The notes under the pieces are model-generated. The model made no database searches. It was not told the DNA's origin and was given only the letters and a program-made list of their open reading frames with translations. This document shows positions 1 through 4,848 of a stretch of DNA of 5,411 bases, piece by piece. The DNA lies in contig CALPMR020000209.1 in assembly GCA_943324725.2 (NCBI GenBank), positions 1 to 5,411 on the forward strand, read 5' to 3'. The position numbers were made by a program, and so were the translations under genes. This DNA comes from Bordetella parapertussis (GTDB lineage Bacteria; Cyanobacteriota; Cyanobacteriia; PCC-6307; Cyanobiaceae). How positions within the stretch are numbered: position 1 is the stretch's first letter; each line of letters begins with the position of its first letter.

Positions 1-298
1 TGATCAGGCCGTGCTCGTTGAAGCATTCAGCCCCATCCTCGCTCTTGAGCCCATCGGCCACCTTGGGAAACAGCACCACGCAGCGGATGCCCAGGTCCCA
101 GGCGCGGCCCACCTCGTCCACCAGCCCCTCGAGGCTCCAGCGGTTGGCCCCGGGCATGGCACCGATCGGCTCGTTCGTGGCGCCCTCATGCACGAACAGG
201 GGATAGATGAAGTCGGTCGGGGCGAGATGATGTTCCCGCACCAGGGCGCGCAGGGCCGGAGTCCGCCGCAGACGGCGCGGGCGGTAGGTGAGATCCAT
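1..298 (-). CDS. hemB: Porphobilinogen synthase (delta-aminolevulinic acid dehydratase), N-terminal part; runs off the left edge
   Basis: HemB condenses two molecules of 5-aminolevulinate into porphobilinogen, the first common step of cytoplasmic tetrapyrrole synthesis (heme, chlorophyll, bilins). Only the first 99 codons are in the window. They begin MDLTYRPRRLRRTPALRALV and continue with blocks typical of the family N-terminus: DFIYPLFVHEG, IGAMPGANRWS, GIRCVVLFPKV and KSEDGAECFNEHGLI. The catalytic lysines and metal-binding cysteines lie further on, outside the window, so the active site and metal class cannot be judged. The ATG at 298 is chosen because family homology starts there; no strong Shine-Dalgarno sequence precedes it. 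The gene follows dnaJ on the same strand after 49 bp with no evident terminator, so co-transcription is likely (inference). The identification itself is secure. Confidence 0.94.
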   Translation of the reverse strand, partial: MDLTYRPRRLRRTPALRALVREHHLAPTDFIYPLFVHEGATNEPIGAMPGANRWSLEGLVDEVGRAWDLGIRCVVLFPKVADGLKSEDGAECFNEHGLI

Positions 299-347
299 GG
301 GGAAGGGAAACCTGAGGCGAATCTTAGGGATCAGAGCTGCGGTGATC

Positions 348-1292
348 TCAGAGTCGGGCGGCGGCGATCCAGCCCTGGCGAGGGTCGGCGCTGCGGGCCT
401 GGCGCAGGTCCTCCAGCAGTTGACGCTCTTTGTCACTGAGGCTGTCCGGCAACTTCAGGATCGGCGTCAGCAGCAGATCGCCGCGGCCCTCCTTGAGCGG
501 CCAGCCCTTGCCCTTGAGCCGCAGGCTTCGCCCAAGGCTCATGCCGGGGGGAACCTGCACCGTGGCCTCGCCATCGGGGGTGGCCACTCTCACCTCGCCA
601 CCAAGGGCCAGCTCATCGAGGCTCAGGGGCAGCTCGGCGCGCAACTGCTCGCCATCCAGCCGCCAGATCGGATGGGGCTGGAGCTTGAGGGTGAGATAGA
701 GATCGCCGCGGCGGCCCGTGCCCGGCTGGAGATTGCCCTTGCCCTTGAGGCGCAGGCGGCTGCCGTCCTTGACGCCGGCCGGAATGCGCACCTGCACCCT
801 TTCCTCGTTGACGGCCAGGGTGCGCTCACAGCCGCGGAAGGCATCACCCAGGGGCAGGTTGATGCTGGCCTCCGCATCGAGATCAATGGGAGCGTTGCGG
901 CCACCGGCGCCGGGTCCGGGGAAGCCGCCGGGGAAGCCGGAGCCGAAACCGCCCGGAGCCCCGCCGAAGCGACCGAGCAGATCGTTGACGAAGTCATCGA
1001 AATTGCCGTAGCGGCCAAAATCAACATCGGCTCCGGCCCCGGCGCTGGGGCTGCCCATCTGATTCCAGTACTGGCCGAACTGCTCGTAGCGGCGGCGTTT
1101 GTCGGGATCGGAGAGCACCTCGTAGGCCTCGCTGATCTCCTTGAAACGGGCCTCAGCCCCCTGATCGCCGGGATTGACGTCCGGGTGGTACTGGCGGGCG
1201 AGTTTGCGGAAGGTCCGCTTGATCGTGTCGGCATCGGCACCCCGCTCGACACCGAGAACCTTGAAATAGTCGCGGTAGCCGTTGACGCTCAT
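348..1292 (-). CDS. dnaJ: DnaJ/Hsp40 co-chaperone lacking zinc fingers (type II, CbpA/DnaJ2-like)
   Basis: This co-chaperone stimulates the ATPase of a cytoplasmic DnaK and delivers client polypeptides. Numbered from the ATG at 1292 (314 aa), the J domain covers about residues 7-72 and carries the HPD triad at 36-38. A Gly/Phe-rich segment (about 87-130) follows, then two beta-sandwich client-binding domains (about 135-205 and 209-282), each with a Leu-Lys-Gly-Lys-Gly motif. The CXXCXGXG zinc-finger repeats of type I DnaJ are absent, which makes it type II. The frame also has an ATG at 1316 that would add eight residues; 1292 is preferred because the homologous part begins MSVNGYRDYFKVLGV. 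A GGGGCC run lies about 8-13 nt before 1292. No CIRCE operator (TTAGCACTC-N9-GAGTGCTAA) is visible upstream. Picocyanobacterial genomes commonly call this gene dnaJ2 (from memory). It precedes hemB on the same strand. Confidence 0.94.
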   Translation of the reverse strand: MSVNGYRDYFKVLGVERGADADTIKRTFRKLARQYHPDVNPGDQGAEARFKEISEAYEVLSDPDKRRRYEQFGQYWNQMGSPSAGAGADVDFGRYGNFDDFVNDLLGRFGGAPGGFGSGFPGGFPGPGAGGRNAPIDLDAEASINLPLGDAFRGCERTLAVNEERVQVRIPAGVKDGSRLRLKGKGNLQPGTGRRGDLYLTLKLQPHPIWRLDGEQLRAELPLSLDELALGGEVRVATPDGEATVQVPPGMSLGRSLRLKGKGWPLKEGRGDLLLTPILKLPDSLSDKERQLLEDLRQARSADPRQGWIAAARL

Positions 1293-1421
1293 CAGCCGGG
1301 GCCCCTGTGGCTGCATTGTCTCAGTCTCAGGGGGCCAGGCAGGCGGCAGCCAGGGGGCGGAAGGCCGAACGCAGGCAACCTGCCTAGATTTCAGCCAATG
1401 CTCAGTCGCACCGGCACCGTC
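1293..1421. promoter_or_regulatory. Divergent promoter region between dnaJ and the thioredoxin-like gene
   Basis: The start codons of two genes transcribed away from each other bound this stretch, so it should hold both promoters (inference from layout). Visible elements are a TCTCAG direct repeat (1319-1330) next to the outer possible dnaJ start, a short inverted repeat GCAGG-CAA-CCTGC (1371-1383), and a TAGATT box (1385-1390) that could serve as a rightward -10. A transcript from that box would begin about at the ATG at 1398, so either the message is nearly leaderless or a later start is used. No good -35 box was found on either strand. Confidence 0.35.
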
Positions 1422-2078
1422 ATGGGCCCATTGATCCGTTCCGGAGGTTCCCTGTTGATGGTGGCGCTGCTGCCGCTGCTAGGCCTGGCCGACCCAGGGC
1501 GGGCCGGCAGCCCAGCCACCGCGGCAAGCCCAATCAAGGCCCCGGCGCCCTCCCAGCCGCTGACATCGGCCCCGGCGACTCCGTCCAGCGCGCCCCTCGC
1601 CGGCCCCAGCTCCACCCCAAGCCTCGGGCAGGCCCTGAAGCCTTCCAGCCCGGAGCAGATCGCCCTCGCCAATCACCTGCGCCAGCAGGGGGCGATCTTC
1701 TACGGCGCCTACTGGTGCACCCACTGCTTCCGCCAGAAGAATCTGTTTGGCCAGGAGGCCGGGAATCGGCTGCCCTACGTCGAATGCGCCAAAGATCAGC
1801 TCGGAGCCGACCAGTGCAATGCCGCCGACGTGCGCGCCTATCCCACCTGGGTGCTGGGCAACGAACGGCGTGAGGGAGTTCAGACCCTTGAGGAGCTGGC
1901 GACCTGGAGTGGTTTCGTTGGCTTCGGCGGCAGTGGCACTGGCAGCCGTGTCACTGGCAGCAGTGGCACTGGCAGCAGTGGCAGCAAGGCACAGGTCGAA
2001 AGCCTCACGCCCAGCGCCTCCCCCTCGCCCAGGGTTGCGCCTGCAAAAAGTCTCTCGCCCCGTCTGGGCACCCCCTGA
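1422..2078 (+). CDS. Exported thioredoxin-fold protein resembling the Trx domain of cyanobacterial VKOR fusions
   Basis: This is a probable thiol-disulfide oxidoreductase or thiol carrier acting outside the cytoplasm (periplasm or thylakoid lumen). Numbered from the ATG at 1422 (218 aa), residues 1-23 look like a signal peptide or anchor: Arg at 6 and hydrophobic LLMVALLPLLGLA at 11-23. A Pro/Ala/Ser-rich linker runs to about residue 75. The fold (about 80-165) contains YGAYWCTHC with redox cysteines C99 and C102, a second cysteine pair C122/C132, and YPTW with the cis-proline at 141. This arrangement, with FG..A..LPYVEC and a GVQTLEELA ending, matches the Trx domain known at the C-terminus of cyanobacterial VKOR, here without the VKOR membrane domain. 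The Gly/Ser tail comes from tandem repeats. The start is uncertain: ATG 1398 adds eight residues; TTG 1455 or ATG 1458 follow a GGAGG (1443-1447) but lose the charged n-region. Family is fairly sure; partner and substrate are unknown. Confidence 0.85.
   Translation: MGPLIRSGGSLLMVALLPLLGLADPGRAGSPATAASPIKAPAPSQPLTSAPATPSSAPLAGPSSTPSLGQALKPSSPEQIALANHLRQQGAIFYGAYWCTHCFRQKNLFGQEAGNRLPYVECAKDQLGADQCNAADVRAYPTWVLGNERREGVQTLEELATWSGFVGFGGSGTGSRVTGSSGTGSSGSKAQVESLTPSASPSPRVAPAKSLSPRLGTP
1932..1985 (+). repeat. 15-bp tandem repeat, about 3.6 copies, in the 3' part of the thioredoxin-like gene
   Basis: The unit AGTGGCACTGGCAGC occurs at 1932-1946, with changes at 1947-1961 (starting CGTGTC), exactly again at 1962-1976, and partially at 1977-1985. 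Because the unit is five codons long, copy changes would keep the frame. It encodes the Gly/Ser/Thr-rich tail after the redox domain (for example SGTGS), probably a disordered extension. Confidence 0.85.
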
Positions 2079-2203
2079 GCGGCCTGATTCGCTGATGGCG
2101 CTGGGCACCTGGCGGACTGGATGACAGTGTCGGCAGGGCTGCCGCCGCCGCGGGCCCAGTCGCTGGTGGTTTCCGGGTCCATCGCTCCTGCCGATCCGCC
2201 GCC

Positions 2204-2395
2204 ATGGCCACCACCCAGTCCATCGTCATCGCCGCGGGTCTGGAGCTGCTGCGCCGCAATGCGCTGTTCCAGCAGCTTGAAGCCAGCCAGTTGCAGACCC
2301 TGAAGAGGGCTGCAGTGCCTTGCCTCGCAGTCAGCGACGCCATGGAACATGGAGCAGATTGGCTACCAGTCGCAGCAGGATTGTGGGTGCCTTGA
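2204..2395 (+). CDS. Doubtful small ORF (63 aa), hypothetical or gene remnant
   Basis: The first half (starting MATTQSIVIAAGLELLRRNA) reads as an amphipathic helical segment, and LLRRNALFQQLEASQLQTL loosely recalls the opening helix of cyclic-nucleotide-binding (Crp-like) domains, where a leucine-rich 'x-LF-x-x-L' stretch precedes the beta-roll. The rest does not continue as such a domain, so if the likeness is real this is a truncated remnant. No Shine-Dalgarno sequence precedes the ATG. The frame could equally be chance in GC-rich DNA. It starts 125 bp after the thioredoxin-like gene on the same strand. Confidence 0.2.
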   Translation: MATTQSIVIAAGLELLRRNALFQQLEASQLQTLKRAAVPCLAVSDAMEHGADWLPVAAGLWVP

Positions 2396-2602
2396 TGCCT
2401 GGCCGGAACGAAAATCAGAAGGCCACATCAAAAAAATAAACGATCAACCCGTCATCGATGTGCTCCTCCATCACCGTCGCAGCCGCCGCTCGCCCCTCGA
2501 CGGGAAGAACACAGCCGAAGCGCTGCCTGGAGCAATGACATCGCCAGAGGACCAGGCTGCACGGCAAGGTGCGGCGAGCATCGCAAGCTCCCTGATCACG
2601 CC

Positions 2603-2764
2603 ATGGACCGGCAGCAGGCGCCGATCTGCTGGACGATCACTCCGGCCTTGCTCAAGGAGCTGAGGGACAAGGCTGCCATCCGCAGGAACAAGGTCACCTT
2701 GCCGGAGCAGGCACGAAGGTTGTCAACCTGGCTCCATCTTGAGCATGATCACGGGCTGGAATAG
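2603..2764 (+). CDS. Doubtful small ORF (53 aa), unrecognised
   Basis: This frame begins MDRQQAPICWTITPALLKEL and continues with a charged, helix-like segment containing RDKAAIRRNK and LPEQARRL, ending in TAG. It lies in a frame that stays open upstream to a stop near 2395, so it could be the tail of something longer and degraded. There is no ribosome-binding site and no recognised domain, and an overlapping minus-strand frame is also open across part of it. It is listed only because its composition is more protein-like than the surrounding frames. Confidence 0.18.
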   Translation: MDRQQAPICWTITPALLKELRDKAAIRRNKVTLPEQARRLSTWLHLEHDHGLE

Positions 2765-3067
2765 CGCTTCCGCTTTGCGAGAACATTCACGCGACAAGCC
2801 CATGGAGGTCCAGGGGACTCTGGCTGTCGATTCCCCAGGCAATCCTGCGATCGACTTGTCCAGGTTCAGGGCTCACACAGCCCAAGCACACTGACCTGGC
2901 AACGGCAGTGATTGGGTATCTCGAACCATCAGATCGCCCACTCTTTCCACTGGTTTCATGCAGCAAGTCGAAATATGACAGCCGGGCCTGGGGCTCCGTC
3001 ATCAGACAAGCGGCTGAAGCTTATGGGCCGCCTGATGCCAAAAAGCAAGAGACTTTTCGCTTGATTT

Positions 3068-3073
3068 TACTAT
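3068..3073 (+). promoter_or_regulatory. Possible -10 box for the glycosyltransferase gene
   Basis: TACTAT matches four of six bases of TATAAT and lies in the most AT-rich part of the upstream region, about 50 bp before the preferred ATG. No matching -35 hexamer lies 16-18 bp upstream. A weak AAAAG-7-CTTTT inverted repeat (3041-3057) lies just before it. A transcript starting near 3080 would carry the palindrome at 3090-3101 in its leader. Placement is tentative. Confidence 0.22.
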
Positions 3074-3089
3074 TCGATCTCCAGGATGC

Positions 3090-3101
3090 CAGTGTACACT
3101 G
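3090..3101. repeat. Perfect 12-bp palindrome upstream of the glycosyltransferase start
   Basis: CAGTGTACACTG reads identically on both strands and ends 24 bp before the preferred ATG (3126) and 3 bp before the alternative TTG start (3105). The position suits an operator for a dimeric regulator, but no known regulator's consensus was matched. A perfect 12-bp palindrome is expected about once by chance in a window this size, so only its location makes it noteworthy. Confidence 0.4.
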
Positions 3102-3125
3102 ATATTGCCGTTGTATGAGATGTTG

Positions 3126-4265
3126 ATGGCTCTGGAGACCGCTGGCAAAGCTGCCTCTGCATCCGCTCCTGCGCTGCGGGTCTCCATCGTGCTGCCCACT
3201 TACAACGAGCGTTACAACATCGAGCCGCTGTTGGCCAAGCTGCTGCTGCTCAAACAGCACGTCGACCTGGAAATCCTGGTGGTTGACGACGACTCGGCCG
3301 ACGGTACTGCCGAGTTGGTGCGGAAACTGGCCCATCACGAGCCGGCCCTGCGCCTGATTCGCCGAGTGGGGCGTGCCGGCCTTGCCAGTGCCATCAAAGA
3401 AGGGCTACTGGATGCCACAGGTGATGTCGCTGTCGTGATGGACAGCGATGGTCAGCATGAGCCGGCCTCAGTGCTGCGGGCAATCGAGACATTGCAGCAG
3501 CAGGACCTGGATCTGGTGATCGGCAGCCGCTTCCATGCCCAGGCGGAAATTCTCGGACTCAGTGGCCGCCGCGAACAGGGATCCAACTGGGCCAATCGCT
3601 GCGCTCGGTTCAGCTTGTCGAGGGCCTATGGCTCCCTCACCGATTACATGAGTGGCTTCTTTGCCCTGCGGCTGGATGAAGCCATTCCACTGCTCAGAGC
3701 GGTGGATGTGAATGGCTTTAAGTTTCTGTATGAGTTGCTGGCCGTCAGCAAAGGGCAGCTTCGGGTGGATGAAATCCCGCTCTCCTTCCAACCTCGAATC
3801 CATGGCAGCTCCAAGCTCGATCTGGCGATCGTCTGGGATTTCCTGATCTCAATTCTGCACAGTCTGTCGTTGCGGATCTTGCCCCGCCGGGCCATCAGTT
3901 TCGGCCTGGTGGGCTCCACCGGGGTGTTGGTGCAGGTCCTGTTGTGTCAGCTGCTCACCGGCCTGGGGGGCATCAGCTTTGAGCGGGCCCTGCCCTTTGC
4001 CGTGGTGGCAGCCGCCACCTCAAACTATCTGATCAACAATGTCCTGACATTCCGCTTCGCCCGCCTGCGCGGCTTTTCATTACTCAGGGGGCTGCTAAAG
4101 TTTCTGCTGGTGTCGTCATTGCCGGCCCTGGCCAATGTAGGCCTGGCCATTGCCTTCTACGAAAACGTGGCTCGCGACAGTCTCTGGGCCCAATTGGCGG
4201 GAATCATTGTGGTCTTCGTGTGGAACTACGCCGCCAGCAGCCGCTTCGTCTGGAACACTCCGTAA
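3126..4265 (+). CDS. Polyprenyl-phosphate glycosyltransferase (GT2, DPM1/GtrB-like) fused to a GtrA-family membrane domain
   Basis: The N-terminal domain probably transfers a sugar from a nucleotide donor to a polyprenyl phosphate at the inner membrane face; the C-terminal domain resembles GtrA proteins thought to help flip such lipid-linked sugars. Numbered from the ATG at 3126 (379 aa), the GT2 part (about 19-245) has VLPTYNE (22-28), VVDDDSADGT (52-61), a DSDGQHEP metal/catalytic block (106-113; D106 and D108 form the DXD), DYMSGFFAL (173-181), GFKFLYELL (197-205) and HGSSKL (226-231). The GtrA part (about 255-379) has four hydrophobic segments near 257-280, 287-307, 322-345 and 355-375, with NYLINNVLTFRF (300-311) and a terminal RFVWN typical of the family. 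The start was chosen because GAGA lies five bases before it; ATG 3120 and TTG 3105 are alternatives adding two or seven residues. Donor sugar and acceptor glycan cannot be told from sequence. The gene stands alone between gene-poor stretches. Confidence 0.9.
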   Translation: MALETAGKAASASAPALRVSIVLPTYNERYNIEPLLAKLLLLKQHVDLEILVVDDDSADGTAELVRKLAHHEPALRLIRRVGRAGLASAIKEGLLDATGDVAVVMDSDGQHEPASVLRAIETLQQQDLDLVIGSRFHAQAEILGLSGRREQGSNWANRCARFSLSRAYGSLTDYMSGFFALRLDEAIPLLRAVDVNGFKFLYELLAVSKGQLRVDEIPLSFQPRIHGSSKLDLAIVWDFLISILHSLSLRILPRRAISFGLVGSTGVLVQVLLCQLLTGLGGISFERALPFAVVAAATSNYLINNVLTFRFARLRGFSLLRGLLKFLLVSSLPALANVGLAIAFYENVARDSLWAQLAGIIVVFVWNYAASSRFVWNTP

Positions 4266-4273
4266 CCACAAGG

Positions 4274-4292
4274 CCATGGCTTCCGGCCATGG
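4274..4292 (+). terminator. Short hairpin just after the glycosyltransferase gene, possible weak terminator
   Basis: CCATGGC-TTCCG-GCCATGG forms a perfect 7-bp stem with a 5-nt loop, starting 8 bp after the TAA stop. The position fits a transcription end, but no T-run follows (the next bases are AATGTTGG), so it would be a non-canonical terminator or merely a 3' stabilising hairpin. Confidence 0.35.
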
Positions 4293-4823
4293 AATGTTGG
4301 TAGATACTCACGATTTTGGTGCAATCAAACTTCAGCTTCCCGCTACAATTATGCCCTGCTCAGGATGCCTGAACCGGCTGATTTGAAAACCTGACAGTTT
4401 CCTCCACTCACTTCACCTGGTCGCGCAACATGCCGACTTGTTGAGCCGAAGCGATCAGGCCAGCTGCTGATTTGCCGTGGCAAGGCAAGTGAGCTTCAAG
4501 CTGTGTTGCCTCACCGATGCTCTGGATGAATCTCACTCCGCTCAAGCGACTGCTTTGCACTGACCGTTGCAGCGGCCTGCGTCGATGGCCATGTCGCCAG
4601 GGCAATCAACACACCTCTTGGACCTAGAAGCGCTGGAAACCATGAAGGGTCACAGCCTTACTGCGGCCCTCCTGCAAGCGGCGGAGCTCGTCATCCTGGG
4701 TCTGCTGGTTCCAGCTGCAATGGTTTCGCCAACGTCATCGAAGCGCTCCAGCCGCGCCGTTCCGGCCTTCACCACCATGTCATCGCAGGGCCTGAAGCCA
4801 TGACGATCACCGATGGAAGCGAT
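4293..4823. other. Gene-poor stretch between the glycosyltransferase gene and gltS
   Basis: No gene is recognised. Visible are an orphan -10-like TACAAT (4344-4349), an imperfect hairpin with arms GCGCAACA and TGTTGAGC (4423-4446, one mismatch, no T-run), a TTG-initiated minus-strand frame at 4408-4605 (65 aa) without recognised domain, and a TTG-initiated plus-strand frame at 4567-4803 (78 aa) with a hydrophobic middle. The minus strand from 4835 down to 4624 has coding-like composition split between two frames and is listed as a possible remnant. As the flanking genes point toward each other, both transcripts should end here. Confidence 0.5.
4344..4349 (+). promoter_or_regulatory. Orphan -10-like box TACAAT
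   Basis: TACAAT matches five of six bases of the -10 consensus and is among the best -10-like hexamers noticed in the gene-poor regions. A TTGGTG at 4316-4321 is too far upstream (22 bp spacer) for a normal -35. No plus-strand gene follows, so if active it would make a short non-coding transcript. This is speculative. Confidence 0.18.
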
Positions 4824-4835
4824 CGGCTGCCGGCT
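4624..4835 (-). pseudogene. Possible broken coding remnant downstream of gltS
   Basis: On the minus strand the gltS frame stays open for 61 codons after its stop, to a TGA at 4650-4652. Most codons in the first 40 end in G or C, and the reading is protein-like (IGDRHGFRPCDDMV, then TARLERFDDVGETI). Protein-like character then seems to move to another frame: codons 4713-4627 read WNQQTQDDELRRLQEGRSKA and end, nine residues later, at a TAG (4624-4626). This looks like a frameshifted gene end, but no family was recognised and open frames of this length occur by chance in GC-rich DNA. Confidence 0.22.
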
Positions 4836-4848
4836 TCAGGCGGCAGCC
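4825..4848 (-). terminator. Perfect 8-bp hairpin containing the gltS stop codon in its loop
   Basis: GGCTGCCG (4825-4832) and CGGCAGCC (4841-4848) are exact reverse complements separated by 8 nt. On the gltS transcript the loop reads CCUGAAGC, so the UGA stop lies within it. There is no U-run after the stem, so intrinsic termination is doubtful. It could instead protect the 3' end of the message. Confidence 0.35.

Larger units (their letters stand above)
2079..3067. other. Gene-poor stretch of about 1 kb with no recognised gene
   Basis: No open frame here has a recognisable domain, a good ribosome-binding site and a convincing start together. The least implausible frames are listed separately (2204-2395 and 2603-2764). 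Others are a GTG-initiated plus-strand frame at 2908-3102 (64 aa), a minus-strand frame at 2787-3002 (71 aa) overlapping it antisense, and a plus-strand frame at 2349-2663 (104 aa) of odd, basic composition. AT content rises locally at 2410-2445, which includes a run of seven A, and again near 3035-3075, unlike the GC-rich genes around. A small hairpin CGGCA-GGGC-TGCCG (2131-2144) lies 52 bp after the thioredoxin-like gene but lacks a T-run. The mixture of short frames suggests degraded former genes, but no parent gene could be named. Confidence 0.5.

Noticed and set aside
288..1397. Very long plus-strand open frame running antisense through dnaJ and in frame with the thioredoxin-like gene
   Set aside because: Its first 370 codons mirror the dnaJ coding strand; the Ala/Gly/Leu-rich reading is a by-product of GC-rich codon use. 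Only the part from about 1398-1458 onward has a real domain.
1293..1400. Heat-shock CIRCE operator upstream of dnaJ
   Set aside because: The TTAGCACTC-N9-GAGTGCTAA pattern is not present; only a short TCTCAG direct repeat is seen.
1479..2108. Minus-strand open frame of 209 aa opposite the thioredoxin-like gene
   Set aside because: It is antisense to the clear redox domain, has low-complexity composition and no recognisable family.
2424..2462. Inverted repeat CACATC...GATGTG around an A-run as a minus-strand terminator
   Set aside because: The 6-bp arms are separated by 27 nt and the T-run (on the minus strand) falls inside the loop instead of after a stem, so the geometry is wrong.
2787..3002. 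Minus-strand 71-aa open frame as a gene or transposase fragment
   Set aside because: No motif of any transposase family is visible, there is no ribosome-binding site, and a plus-strand frame is open across the same bases; it cannot be told from chance.
4825..4848. Selenocysteine insertion at the gltS UGA
   Set aside because: Bacterial SECIS hairpins lie just 3' of the UGA with a specific loop, whereas here the UGA is in the loop. GltS proteins are not known selenoproteins and family homology ends at this point.
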